Below, piece by piece: positions 10,926-28,627 of a DNA stretch of 64,000 nt (positions within the stretch are counted from its first letter, which is position 1; the number at the start of each line of letters is the position of its first letter). The DNA lies in assembly GCA_964017155.1 (NCBI GenBank), contig OZ024865.1, positions 19,069,451 to 19,133,450 on the forward strand, in the 5' to 3' direction. The notes under the pieces were generated by a model. It saw only the letters and a program-made list of their open reading frames with translations. It did no database searches and was not told where the DNA came from. The stretch is from Oasisia sp. SBJ-2009. Taxonomy: Eukaryota; Annelida; Polychaeta; Sabellida; Siboglinidae. The translations under genes were made by a program, and so were the position numbers.

Positions 10926-13801
10926 ATTCGCAGGGGGGATTCACAGAGAAGCCAAATACTGGAGGCTCAGATAAGGACAGCACAAAGAAAACGGCAAAGA
11001 ACAGTCTGGAAAACTCTACCACATTTGGTTATAAATGTGTTTGTTTAAATGCAAGGAGCATAGTAAACAAAAGAAATGAACTAAACATTATGGTAGAAGA
11101 TACTGACCCTCACATAATAGGTATAACTGAATCTTGGGCCACCCCCGACATATCAGATGCCGAATTAGGAATGACAGGATATGTCATGTTTAGGAAAGAT
11201 AGAATAGGGAGAAGGGGAGGTGGCGTTATTTTATACATTAAAGAATCCATCCAGGCTTACGAAATAAAATTAGAAAAAGAAGCAGAATGTGAAGAAGCTG
11301 TCTGGTGTAACATAGTTTCAGGAAACTCAACGTTAACTGTTGGGTTAGTTTATCGAAGTCCAAACATAAACACAGAAGAGAATGAGAAAATACAAAACGC
11401 TATAAAGGAAGTCACTAAACGGGACTGTATAATTATGGGGGATTTTAACCATGGGCGTATACAGTGGAAATCTCTACAGAGTACTGGGAGTGAAGATCAA
11501 AAGTTTTTAAATTTAGTACAAGACTGTTTCCTTATTCAACATGTGTTAGAACCAACAAGGGGTGAGAACGTGTTGGACATAGTGTTGAGCTCACAGAAGG
11601 AATTTATTGATAATGTCAGGATATGTGAGCCACTGGGATGTAGTGATCACAACCAGATATATTTTATCATCAAAGTAAAAGAACAGAATCGAAAAATACG
11701 GTACAGGAAAAAATTTCACAAAGGAAGATATAAGGACATGAGGAAATATTTAGCAAAGATAGACTGGAATAACACACTGGAGAATAAGACAGCAAAAGAA
11801 TGTTGGAATATTTTAAAGAGTGAAATTGACTGCATTGTCGAAAAATTTGTCCCCTTGAAAAAACAGGGGATACGGTCAAAAAAGAAACACTTATCAAAAG
11901 AAGCCATTAGAAAAATCAAATACAAGCAAATGATGTGGAAGACATATAGACATAATGGAAGTGAAGAAGACTATGCCATTTATAAAGAAGCACTTAACCA
12001 AGCTACAGCTGAAATTAGAAATTCAAAGAGAAGCTATGAAAAAAAATTAGCTTTTAATATAAAACGTGACAGCAAGAGTTTTTATGCGTATGTTCGAAGT
12101 AAACAGAAAGTTCAGGATAAGGTCGGACCTCTAGAAGATAGTGATGGAAACATAATAACAGAGGGATTCTTAATGGCAGAAAACCTAAATGAATACTTTA
12201 GTTCGGTATTTACCAGGGAAGATATTAGTGCATTACCAGTACCAGAGACTAAATTCGAAGGGAGAGAGTCAGACTATTTAGGACAACTAATTGTAACACC
12301 AAAAATGGTAGCTAAGAAAATAAGGGACATGAAGGATAATAAGTCACCTGGAGTGGATGGGATTCCTCCCAAATTACTACTGGAAATTGTAGAACAAATT
12401 AGCACACCACTTGCAACAGTGTTCAATTTGGCATTAGAGGAAGGAGTAGTTCCGTTAGAATGGAAAGAAGCAAACATCATACCATTATTTTAAAAAGGAT
12501 CAAGAAGCAAGTCAGAGAACTATACACCAGTGAGTTTAACATCGGTGATTTGTAAACTATTAGAAAGACTAATTAAAGATCACTTGGTTGATTTTCTTGT
12601 TAAAAATAACTTGATTAACCCATCTCAACATGGGTTTCTAAAAGCGAGGTCATGCTTAACAAATATCTTATGTTTTTTGGAAGATGTCACAAAGTGGGTA
12701 GATGAGGGATCACCAGTAGATATAATATACTTAGATTTTAAAAAAGCTTTTGACAAAGTGCCACATCAAAGATTACTACTTAAACTGAAGGCCCATGGCA
12801 TAGGCAATGTTATGATTAACTGGATAGAAAAATGGCTTATTGATAGAAGACAAAGAGTAGTAGTTGATGGGGAGGTTTCAAACTGGAAATCGGTTTTGAG
12901 TGGAGTACTGCAGGGATCAGTATTGGGACCTATTTTGTTCTTAATATATATCAATGATTTGGATGATGATATAACAAGCAAGGTGTTGAAGTTTGCGGAT
13001 GATACAAAAGTGTTCAGAAAAATAAAAAGTGATACAGATAGACAGCAATTACAAGATGATCTAAATAAGTTGACCGAATGGTCTGAGAAGTGGCAAATGC
13101 TGTTTAATTATGGGAAGTGTAAGTGCCTCCACACAGGACATGGGAATGAAGATGCACAATATACAATGGGTGATACTGTACTAAATACTACCATAAAGGA
13201 AAAAGACTTAGGGTTAACTATTAGTGCTGATATGAAGGTATCGGAACAATGTGCAATTGCAGCAGCGAAGGGAAACCAAATTCTTGGATTAATTAGGCGA
13301 AATATAGTGTACAAGGAAAAAGAACTAATAATACCACTGTACAAAACAATAGTTAGGCCTCATTTAGAATATTGCATACAGGCATGGAGGCCATATCGCA
13401 AGAAGGATATTGATATACTAGAAAGAGTACAAAGAAGAGCAACCAAAATGATACAAAAACTCAGGAATATTAGTTATGAAATGCGTCTAAAAGAATGTGG
13501 ATTAACAACACTAGAAACCAGGAGACTGCGAGGAGATCAGATAGAAGTTTTTAAAATATTGAATGGGTATGAAAATATTGACAGAACTATTTTTTTCTCA
13601 GTTAAGGAAGAGAGAAGGACTAGAGGACATGGATGTACATTAGCAAAGAAGCAGTGTAGATTAGATATTAGAAAATTTTCATTTTCACAAAGAACAGTAA
13701 ATGATTGGAACAGATTATCGGCTGATTGTGTAAGTGCTAGTAGTGTTAATATGTTCAAAAATAAAATTGACATGTACCTAAGAAGGGCGGGGTACATTTA
13801 G
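10923..13801 (+). pseudogene. LINE ORF2 (endonuclease-reverse transcriptase), interrupted
   Basis: The frame is open from at least 10757, overlapping ORF1. Endonuclease landmarks are LNARSIVNK, ITESWA, YRSPN, MGDFNHG and SDHNQ (11040-11670). Reverse transcriptase landmarks are NIIPLF, HGFLKARS, YLDFKKAFDKVPH, QGSVLGPILF and the catalytic FADD at 12991-13002. TAA at 12491-12493 replaces the AAA found in copy 2 and cuts the protein just before the RT core. Two more conserved positions are altered here: NYTPVS for NYRPVS and GVLQGS for GVPQGS. The frame then runs on to 13801. Confidence 0.85.
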
Positions 13802-13905
13802 ATAGATAGGTTGGACTCTCGATAAGCCAAAGGGCTTCCTTGTCCACCTGCCATCTTGAGTTGATTCTCTAGGTGGCAATCTTGTTAAATCTTGTTAAAT
13901 CTACT

Positions 13906-15570
13906 TAAGATCGCGAAACACAAGTACTTGCCGCTAATGCCATGGCAACCACCATAATAAGCGATTATTTTATAATTCATATTTCCGTGATCATTGACAT
14001 TGTCTCCGGCAAAGTGTTCCATTGCTTCTGCTTGTAATAATCCTTCGGATAATATAACTGAAATACGCTATTTGGGAACAGTTCGATTATTACAACCAAA
14101 ACAAAACAAAGTCCTATATATGTTAACATGGAGAATATGGACTTCCTGCCCCCAACTGCCCCAAGTCAAGTTTTCGCGCGCGATACTTACACGCCCTATA
14201 CTATAGCCAGAGAAGATTTAAGATAGATCTTCTCTGCTATAGGCATAGCTACCGGCCGGATATTGGCACAACGGTCTACTTCCGTTGACTCGTATCAGAC
14301 GCGTCTTCAATTGTTTGTTCGTATTGTGTTCTGCTTCTTTTTACTAATGACCTCCTACTGGAACACTATGAAAACTAAACCGAGGAACAAAACGCAACAA
14401 AAACGTTATTAATAATACAGCACAATAAATAATAATAAACCCGTCTATTTACAATATTGTCTATTGAGCGGTCATCAGAGTTTTCTTTAACAGAACGGGA
14501 CACCCTACTTAAATCATATATATAATTATAATCGACCATATATAACAAACTAGTGTACTTATCATTTATAGTAATAATCCGTTGTTTTCTTCTTCTTTGT
14601 CTTTATAATGTAGTAGTTGTTGTTGTTGAAAATAAATTTCAATTCAATTCAATTCAATCTCCTTGGGCTTGGGTCGTTCGGTTTGCGTTTCCTAGGGATG
14701 TCTGTGACGTCATTCCCGTGCAGTCACGTGGACTAATATGACATTTTCCGTACACGCGATACCATAATAATTATTAATATAAGTTTTATGCGGAATTGTA
14801 TTTATTTGACTTAAAATACAATTATTATGACAACTTTATTTGACGGACTCCCTCGTCGGCTTTTTACATTAGCCATAAGTTCTGAGGGGACCAGGCTATA
14901 TCATTGCCATGCACGTGACGTTATGTTTGATTACGACATTGGAAAATGGCTGACTATTTTTCTCTTCGCTCAACATTTTTCATTTTTTCACCACTGATCA
15001 TAAATCTCACTTGGCCCATCAGTGTTCGTCTTAGACCTATTTGCTTTTATATATCCAACACCAACGTACGGTACAGTACTTTTCTTAGTTGTAAAAATGC
15101 GCCGACACCTATTCATTATACCTCTACACTGGACGATGCCAATACAGTTTCATTATCTGTATTAGCCTTAGGCCACCGTGTTTCCTGCACCAAATGCAAG
15201 CGCGCACGCAAGCGCGCACGCACGCACGCGCCCGCACGCACGCACACACGCACACATATGTGTAGGCCGGTGGGCAAGGGCGTATTCATGACACATATTT
15301 TAGCCCCATGGCCGTATGTATTTACGTTACTTCGGATATACTGGGGGGGGGGGGGCGAACCATAAGTCTGCCCCCCACCCCGAAATTCCATGGCATAGGG
15401 GCAGCCCTTGGCCTTGGCCTTGGCCTTGCCCTTGTTTCCGCGTCAATGCTGACTTTTTGTGTGTGTGCCCAGTTGCGTCTTCTTGTCTTGTAGGTGTACT
15501 GGCCAACACTCCTGGTGGAGTCAAACGGTCAGGGTTGGGTGCGCATGCTGTTCGGTTTTTAGTCGTGTAT
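13906..15570. other. Intergenic stretch with LINE tail and hairpin
   Basis: No gene seen. It includes a near-perfect inverted repeat at 14201-14242, a sequence resembling a LINE 3' tail at about 14570-14665 (GAAAATAAATTTCAATTC repeated), a GCAC-rich microsatellite at about 15195-15260 and a G tract at about 15343-15354. Open frames here look like chance. Confidence 0.5.
14201..14242. repeat. Inverted repeat / hairpin
   Basis: CTATAGCCAGAGAAGAT is followed after 9 bases by ATCTTCTCTGCTATAG, a 16-bp stem with one bulged base. Also present in unit 2. Function unknown; it could be a remnant of a palindromic mobile element. Confidence 0.7.
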
Positions 15571-16010
15571 TCAAGCTTGTTTGAAATGTTGTGGTTTAGA
15601 AATGTTAACTATTGCATCTGGCAGGGAATTCCAGTCTCTTATTGTTCTAGAGAAATATGAATATTTATAGCAGTTCTTGCTGGCATGGATGGTGTTGAAA
15701 GCTTTATTGTTTAAATGTCTTGATAGGCGTTGTACGGGCTGGAGGAGGTTATTGACAGGCAAGGATAGGTGTCCATAGATGGCTTTGTGGAGTATGGTGA
15801 GGCGTCTGTTTGTTCGTCTGGTTTTTAATTGATGTAGTTTTAATTGGTTTAGCATTTCTGACACACAGCCCGCTTCTCTAGATGTATAGTCGTTGAGACA
15901 GAAACGGACTGCGCGTCTTTGAACCATTTCGATTTGGTTTATAAGGGTTTGGGTGTGGGGGTCCGATACTGAAGATGAGTATTCTACATTTGAAGTGTAC
16001 CGCTTTCCCC
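15571..16010 (-). mobile_element. 5'-truncated LINE fragment (RT C terminus)
   Basis: The reverse strand encodes the C-terminal part of a jockey/CR1-type polymerase: WDPHTQTLINQIEMVQRRA, SEMLNQLKLHQL, RLTILHKAIYGHLSLP and FPRTIRDWNSLP, then a stop at 15571. Unit 2 (36959-37398) keeps the consensus WDPH and QRRAARFC where unit 1 has SDPH and QRRAVRFC. The catalytic domain is absent, so it is dead on arrival. Confidence 0.8.
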
Positions 16011-16179
16011 GTCTTCCAATGTCAGCAGTGAACCACCGAGACATTGGTGAGATGCCAAATGCCTAAAAAGCTGAATTGCTACGAAGATCGGCCGGGCAGC
16101 GCCAGCGGTAACTTTTTTTCAACAACAACCTCGCTCGTTTATCCGGTAGCGCTGTAGCGCTTACATTTTCCCGGCGTTA

Positions 16180-16465
16180 TAAACGTACCGATTGACGTTT
16201 CTACGCATGCGCGTTAAATGTAAAAATCATCAATTCGCAGTGAAAGAACGAAGCATTTATGGTATAAATACTACGGGTTTTTTGTTAGGATGTGTATAAC
16301 CTGTCAGCAAAGTTATTTGTCGCATATTAACACGAGGCACGATAGATTAAGTAACATGATTCCTGCCGCTAAATGACGAGTTCATTTGGTGTGGAGTTGG
16401 TGCTATGAAGCTAACTAGAGTAGAGGCGGGAAACTTCGACTGTCGGTTCGCTTGAATGTCAAAAT

Positions 16466-16468
<3 letters not shown>
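16180..16468 (+). promoter_or_regulatory. Probable MND1 promoter and first exon, copy 1
   Basis: Sequence just upstream of the inferred start codon. It holds TACGCATGCGCG at 16202-16213, one base from the NRF1 consensus, a common element of TATA-less promoters. It is one of the few CpG-containing stretches nearby. The transcription start was not located. Confidence 0.35.
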
Positions 16469-22268
<5,800 letters not shown>

Positions 22269-22361
22269 ATCACAAATCAACAGTAACAATGCTGACAACA
22301 GCTGTATATATAATATGTCAGTTTAATAGGATCTTTCAGTTGTACAGTAAATTTTAAATAC

Positions 22362-22375
22362 AATAAATAAATAAA
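22362..22375 (+). terminator. MND1 poly(A) signal, copy 1
   Basis: AATAAATAAATAAA about 95 bases after the MND1 stop. The matching signal in unit 2 is at 43759-43772. Confidence 0.6.
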
Positions 22376-23273
22376 ACAAATATTTTATCTTGTCACAACA
22401 ACATCATAAAGTGTATTGAACTATAAGAATACATCAAAATAATTAATTGATTGGTGAACACAGGTATATATTAAATTGAAATTTGCTATATGGGTTCTTC
22501 CTGAAACGTGCAGTGTTAGTGTCTACTTAGTTTCACTCTGTGCATAGTTATCGGTGTATTGCTAAGTGTCTGTTCTATAATTACTCTACTCGTGCACACA
22601 TTGGATCAAACTATCACAGTAGTTGCTCTGATTTGCGAGACATGTTAATGTCACTCAGCTCATATCACTAATATATGTACAGTTGTATTTATAACATAAA
22701 AAAGTAAACAAAAATACTGGAAATGTCTTATCAATCGTAAAACAGTCATGCTACTTATACACACACATTCTCACATGCAACTTTTTTTACTGATATAACC
22801 AAACCGTGACTTCACACAAGCAAACCACACAACACACTCACAGTGCACATTTCAACCAGCAGTTTTCACCACACAGTACTTTTACCATAGCCTGAGAAAG
22901 ACCAACAACAAACCATGCAAATAAATAACACACGTTCATTAATATTAACACATTTTACTAGATGATAATTTTATATTTACTTTTTTAACTGAAACGCTTT
23001 TGATAGCATACTTTTGGCACAAACTGTCTACCACTACTACCATTGGTGAACAATATATTTATATATGTATGGCCTAATAATAAAAGGCTTTCCATCACTA
23101 GTATTTTCGCCGGTAACACAATACATATCCTATGCCCAGGAAAATAACACACTACGGGCTATCATTCTTGGTACCTCAAAATACCACATTTTCCAACGCA
23201 TTTACGTCGGATTTCTGTAGTTCTATTGCATTAGTTTTTGAGTTGGTGTCTGCGACTGTCACCAGGTGTCTCC
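22376..23273. other. Convergent intergenic gap, MND1 / DNAH10
   Basis: About 900 bases between the MND1 poly(A) signal and the DNAH10 stop on the other strand; presumably the DNAH10 3' UTR. AT-rich, no gene seen. No canonical AATAAA for the reverse strand was found. Confidence 0.5.
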
Positions 23274-24255
23274 CTAGTCAGTGTTGAGAATGAGGCAGAC
23301 GCCCTGTAGCACCCAGTGGCTGTGGTGTTGCATTGTGTGTAGATCTGCTTCAAATACAAGTCCAACGCCCATGGCGTTACGTCGCTGGGAAGTCACGTAG
23401 ACCGGTGTCTTGAACGTGTTCTGAAGAGAAAGTAAACCATCCCATGAATGTCCACTAATAAACACCTGTTTGTATTTACAATTCAACAAAGCAATAATAT
23501 ATTTCCCACACAAAGAAGAAAAAAGTATATTATATAAATTATAACAAAATACGTGTAATTGGACAGCAGTGTTGGAAGGGTACTGGAATATGTAAACCTG
23601 TAACTCTGTTTTAGCAATGGTTGCTGTTTGAGCAGGATAATGTTGTGTATATAAAATGACTGGCAATATTTTTAATAAAATTCAAATTTAGATGCCTTGA
23701 AATTAAAAAAAAAAGTGTATATTTACAATCAAATGACACAAAACGATAGAACTGTAAAAGGCGCACAAAGCACTGTGAACAGTCACAAGGAGCTCCTTGT
23801 GTTCTTTTGTTAGGACTTGGGCACTGGTCACATCAAAACATGCTGTGAAATTTCTGAACTTAAAATAACTGCACAATTAAATCTATTTTCACAATCATAA
23901 AATTGATCAATTGCTAAAGTGTTAACTAACAATATTTCATTTTATGAAGACTGTTTCCTGTTATTATTATAAAAACCTATTAAAAATTAAACTATATTCA
24001 CATAAACATAAATACAGATTTGCAATCGTTTACGAAGCAGGAATTATGCAGGATTAACCGCGATTACACAGACTCGGTAAGGTGGCTTTACAAGGATAAC
24101 ATTTAAAAGCCTGCTTGGTGACCAGACGGTCTTCTCGGTGTAGTTACGCAGCCGACCAACAGTTGGTTAAGCGAGACTAGGAGTTGAGTGGATACAAAGT
24201 GCTGCCACCTGCTAGAGTGAGTAATTGAGGCTAGTTCCCTGAGTGACCACCCACC

Positions 24256-25652
24256 CAGAGCTGTAACAAATACATTTATTTTGTACTTGAGTAAAAGTAA
24301 AAGTAACCCTACAAAAAGCTACTCAAGTAAAGGTAAAAGTACTTCTAGAAAAATGTACTTGAAGTACAAGTAAAAAGTAAAAACATGTACTTGAAGTAAA
24401 CACAAAAGTACTTTTCTCCTGAAACTAGTTCTCAATGGGCGATGCAGCCAACTGTTGTTAATAAAACAAAACATTCACAATTATAATTTAGTGTGCACAC
24501 CAAGCAGATATAAGCTGTTTGCTATTTTTTTATTGTTCTATGCATAAAAAAATAGATTTAACACTATGAACTATAATGGTGCAAACTACGTCGTGTAGGC
24601 CAACTAGGCCTACAAGCTGTAAATACACAATGCTTTAATAATAGGCCCACAGCAACCATCGTAATCATACGTTGAACTAGTAGTAATTCATGTTGTTATG
24701 GAGGGTATTATATCTTTCTTTAAATGTCTATTATCATCATGGGTTATATATGGATGTGTGATTAATTGTATCATGTGTTACTTGTTGGAACAGCGCTATA
24801 GCCTATACAAATGTCATTATTACGATTAGGAAGCATTACGTCTAGAGGAATGGTTATGGTAACGGGTCTTTTAAAATATGTCTTCATTTATAATAATTAT
24901 AACATTTATAAAATACTTTAGTTAAATTTATCTTACATACACTGATGTCTTTTAAAAATAGATAGAGATTATACAGATGTGGTTCCACAAGACCGGCAGG
25001 TTTGCGAGTGGCGATAACGGGGAGCCTTCGATATCTACAGCATGTGCAATTCACAGTGAACATCCAAAGCTAATAAACTGTGTCAACAGTATGCAAGACA
25101 CAAGGAGACAAATAAGGCAGCTGTTGTTCATGTCTACTCAATGCAAGGCTTTAAATAACATCAGGGTTAATGCCATTCATCGGCATAGTTGTCTTAGCAG
25201 CCCAGCCAGGATCTCTGGCATTGCAGTTGTGACACCTAGTTCAGGACTTCATGTGCAGTGGCTTCAGCACCAAACCCCAGATTGCAATGATCTCACTGGC
25301 TTCATCAGGTAATAAAGCAAATCGTTTGTTCAACTGATGTAGAAGTCCAGCCAGTCCAGGACACTTAACATGTCTGTCTGTTGTACGTTCCGGCTGATAT
25401 TTGTAAATAAATCTGCTAACGGCAATCATTGTCATGCTTCTGGTGCAGATCATTCGCGGAACTTTTAGAACATTTACAGATGTAACAAAGAAATTATGAG
25501 TACTTCACTACATTTAGAAAAAGTACTCACATTTGTACTTCGTTACAAGTAAAAGTACTTCCAAAAAAATGTACTTTGTTACTCAAGAAAAGTAAACTTT
25601 TCTACTTAAGTAAAGTAACGAAGTAAATGTACTTCGTTACATTACGGCTCTG
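24256..25652. mobile_element. hAT-like DNA transposon, only in unit 1
   Basis: 1,397 bp with ends CAGAGCTGTAAC and, reverse-complemented, CAGAGCCGTAAT. Subterminal sequence is full of GTACTT/AAGTAC and ACTCAAGTAAAAGTA words, typical of many animal hAT elements. It is flanked by perfect 8-bp duplications CACCCACC at 24248-24255 and 25653-25660, the hAT target length. Unit 2 has the single empty site (ending 45664). No intact transposase; the reverse frame at 25241-25453 (LAGLLHQLNKRFALLPDE) may be a remnant. Probably non-autonomous. Confidence 0.88.
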
Positions 25653-25889
25653 CACCCACCTGCAGCTTCAGTTTGTGGGCCTCAATGGGAATGATCTTGA
25701 GCACTGGGAGGTCTTCGATGAGTTGTTTTGGTTTCTGTCGCACCAGGCAGCTGTTCTCGAGGTCCCAACCGGCGCCCTCTATGTACAGGCCGTCAGCGAA
25801 GCAACCTACAACATATCGCTCGCATGGTGACTGGGTGGTGTATGTAGACATGGAGCTGTGAGCAGAGACAGATCCTCTGTGTATGGTGG

Positions 25890-26260
25890 AACCTGTCTTA
25901 TGCGATCATCCCTTCAACCCAGCTAAAGCAGTGCAACATCTTATAGAACGTGTCTTCAATGACCAGCTCTTCTGCCCCGTAAAAGTGGTGTAACATCTTG
26001 TATTAGTAGAACCTGTCTCGAATGATCACCCATTTATCCCAGCATAACTGGTGCAACATTATATTAACAGAATCTATCTTAAATGACCAGCTCTTCAGGC
26101 TCGTAAAAGTGGTGCAACATCTTACATTAGTATAACCTGTGTTGAATGACCACCCACTCAGCCCATCAAAAATGGTGCAACTTCATATATTAGTTGACCC
26201 TGTCTTGAATGACCACCCCTATGGCCCAGCAAAAGCAAAAGCAGCACCTGTCATATGCGA
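25890..26260. repeat. ~65-bp degenerate minisatellite
   Basis: About six diverged units built from CCTGTCTTGAATGACCACCC, then GCCCAGCAAAAGTGGTGCAA and CATCTTATATTAG. In the intron between two DNAH10 exons; also in unit 2 at about 45905-46265. Confidence 0.75.
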
Positions 26261-26796
26261 CCATATTTCAGCCGCAGCAAAGCGAAACAACACTTGTAGC
26301 CACCCAACAATTGATTATACTAATTTTTGCCAAAATCAGTTATTATGAATATTACACTAATGGCCAGTTGCGAATATTATACTGAATCCTGGCATTATTC
26401 GTTAGTCACGCTGGCAGGGTGGTGTCAAGTGTCACTGACCGTGGTGGGTGCGTTCTGTGACGTCCTCTGCCGATTGGTACTTAGTGACCGCCGTGTACAG
26501 GGTGGACTTGTCCAGTGGCCAGCAGTTCTTCCTGCAGGTGGCTTGGACCAGGGCTGTCAGGTATGACTCGGGGATGTGTAGACCCGACAGCCACATGACA
26601 CCTGGCTCCCCCTCATTCACCTGACACATAGACACGCACAGGTAAACACTCACAGGTAGACACAGGTAAACACTCACAGGTAGACACAGGTAAAGACTTG
26701 CAGGTAGTCACAAATAAACAGGTAGACACTCGCAGGTAAACACTCATAGGTAGACACAGCCAAAGTTCATATGTAATGCAGTCAGTTCTTATAAAA

Positions 26797-27013
26797 TAAA
26801 AGGTAAGTTCTTATATAGCAAAGTATCCAATCCTCAGGATTGCTCAAGGCACTTTACACTTTACTCCCTGACAGACCTGTTCAATCAGACACCATCTCAA
26901 CTTGGTAGCTAGCTCAACTTGGTGGTTAGAGCTTTTGACTTAGAAAATCCAATTTTGAATGCTGTAATACAGTATCGAACCTGGGGAAAATCTGCCCTCA
27001 ACGTTGCTCTGGG
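26797..27013. mobile_element. Inverted pair of SINE fragments at the unit junction
   Basis: A reverse-strand SINE 3' part (AAAGGTAAGTTCTTATATAG onward) meets a diverged forward-strand SINE head (GGTTAGAGCTTTTGACT). Unit 1 stops inside the forward SINE. The same pair in unit 2 continues past 47036 to about 47150. Confidence 0.6.
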
Positions 27014-27318
27014 CAGGACTAGCATTCTCCGTCACTACTAACATTGTTTCTGATGGCAGAAACTACGTCAAGTATTCCAATATGATTGTTATTCGCAAGT
27101 TTTAAATAAAAATGCATGCGCGATATGGATTTTGGGGAAACTAGGCCAGAGCGTGACGAAAGGCTTAATAAAGTAACTAAGCACAAATTGACAAGCAATA
27201 AACCTTCAATATGCATGTTATAGTCATAAGTACATATTTTTGTAAATAGAAAAACTAGGAGCTGACGCCGTTCCTTTGATTACAGTTGATTATGGTTTAT
27301 ATTTATTTGTTTCATCAG

Positions 27319-28627
27319 ACTGGAACGCCACAGACTACCGCTTCAGAGGCGAGGTTCCGATCCCCCCGGAAGACTATAAGCTCGTGCTGCCTCTGGTCCT
27401 GCAGTACCTGACGCCACTTCCGGTCGCCATTATAGGCCTCGGTGCCGTGTCGGCCGCCGTGATGTCGTCTGTCGACTCGTCCATGCTGTCGGCGAGTTCT
27501 CAATTTGCCCGCCACGTCTACCTGCCCGTCAGAAACGCCTGTTCTACGAAAAAGGGTGGAGAAAAGTACCAGGTGGGTAGATACGTACTAATGGACATTG
27601 GGTCACCATTTTAGTAGAGCGCTGTGGCTCAAGGGTAGAGCTTCGGACTCTCGACTAAGAGGACCCGGGTTCGAATCCTGTGCTGCGGTGTTAAAACCTT
27701 GGCCACGTTTCTTTCACTTTACGTTGCTCCAGTTCACTCAGCTCAGCTACATAAATGAGTGGCTGGCTATAGACAGTGGTGGATATGTGTACGAGCAGCC
27801 GTTGCACATTAATTGTAACATATGGCTGAATGCTTCCCAGAGAAGCCGATATGGTAAAGTGTAAAGCGCTTTGAACTATCCTGTGGATTGGATACTGCGC
27901 TATATAAGAACTAACCTTTTACCTTTTATTATTTCTGCGAGAAGACTGGACATTTAAAAATACTATTTTTTAAATAATAATTTAACAATTTACTTATTTA
28001 TTTGCCAGTTAATTATTTATTTATGTATTAATTTTAATTACTTACTTATTTTACTCACCATAACGGTCGAAATATGCGCAAATAATAAAAAGAGTAAGTA
28101 ATCTTGTTTTAACGTGTTTTCAGACGTCAGAGAGGGAACTCCTCTGGGTTTTGCGCTGCGGTATCGTCGTGGAGGGGACGCTGGCTGCGATGCTGGCCAT
28201 TGCCGTCCACACGATCTACGGCCTCTTTGTGCTGTGCACTGACATGGTGTTTGTCGTGCTCTTCCCGCAACTCTTCTGCGTCTTCTACCTGCCGACGTCC
28301 AACTCATACGGCTCCTTCTTCGGCTACATGAGCGGCGCCTTCCTGCGGCTGATCGGGGGCGAGCCGGTGCTCGGTCTGCCAGCCTTGGTCACGTACCCGT
28401 TCGCCTACAAGTCGCTGGCGATGCTCATCAATTTCATATGCATCATCTTGGTGTCCCATCTCGCTCGCGTGGTGTTCCGTGCGGGGTGGCTGCCAATGCG
28501 CCTTGATGTCTTTGAGTGTTTCCATACCTCCGCAGACAACGACAGTAAAGACAAAAACACTAGGAAGGTTAATGGAGAACACAACTCAGCTTACAGCGAT
28601 GACGAGGCACGTAGCACTAAGCTGTAA
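27319..28627 (+). pseudogene. SLC5A7: SLC5A7 3' fragment in unit 2 (exons E-F)
   Basis: Exons 27319-27572 and 28124-28627 repeat the last two choline-transporter exons with an open frame and intact splice sites. Two residues differ in the last exon (Ser to Thr, Lys to Asn). No upstream exons exist between unit 1 and this copy, so it could be used only by long-range splicing from exon D or not at all; as an assembly artefact it is the second allele. Confidence 0.85.
27614..27932 (+). mobile_element. tRNA-derived SINE, unit 2 copy
   Basis: Same element as at 6057-6375, in the same intron position, with head, body and CTAACCTTTTACC tail. Confidence 0.85.

Larger units (their letters stand above)
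9723..13905 (+). mobile_element. CR1-like LINE, copy 1
   Basis: Nearly full-length non-LTR retrotransposon between SLC5A7 and MND1. ORF1 has a cysteine-rich N terminus and a GDSL-esterase-like domain, an arrangement known from the CR1 clade. ORF2 has an APE-type endonuclease and a reverse transcriptase. The 3' end carries a doubled CTTGTTAAAT unit (single in copy 2), in keeping with the short terminal repeats of CR1 elements. The 5' end is uncertain and may lie between 9163 and 9723. A nonsense change breaks ORF2 in this copy. Confidence 0.85.
23274..26620 (-). pseudogene. DNAH10: DNAH10 3' fragment in unit 1
   Basis: Three C-terminal exons only: 26440-26620 ([20 protein letters not shown] to THHG), 25660-25805 ([14 protein letters not shown] to AHKLKLQ) and 23274-23420 ([10 protein letters not shown] to CLILNTD stop). 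Frame and splice sites are intact, yet nothing upstream of 26620 except unit 2 could supply the rest of the protein. As a true duplicate it would be a promoterless fragment; as an artefact it is simply the other allele. The intron between the last two exons holds a hAT insertion beginning 8 bases after the splice donor exon. Confidence 0.85.

Noticed and set aside
12481..12500. ORF2 stop in LINE copy 1 as a programmed readthrough site
   Set aside because: Copy 2 has a Lys codon there within the conserved RT motif, so the stop is a simple copy-specific mutation.
14946..15365. Open frame of 139 residues as a gene
   Set aside because: It crosses a GCAC microsatellite and a G tract, and its length and frame change in unit 2.
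24977..25312. 111-residue open frame as a host gene
   Set aside because: It lies inside the hAT element, has no recognised domain and is absent from unit 2.
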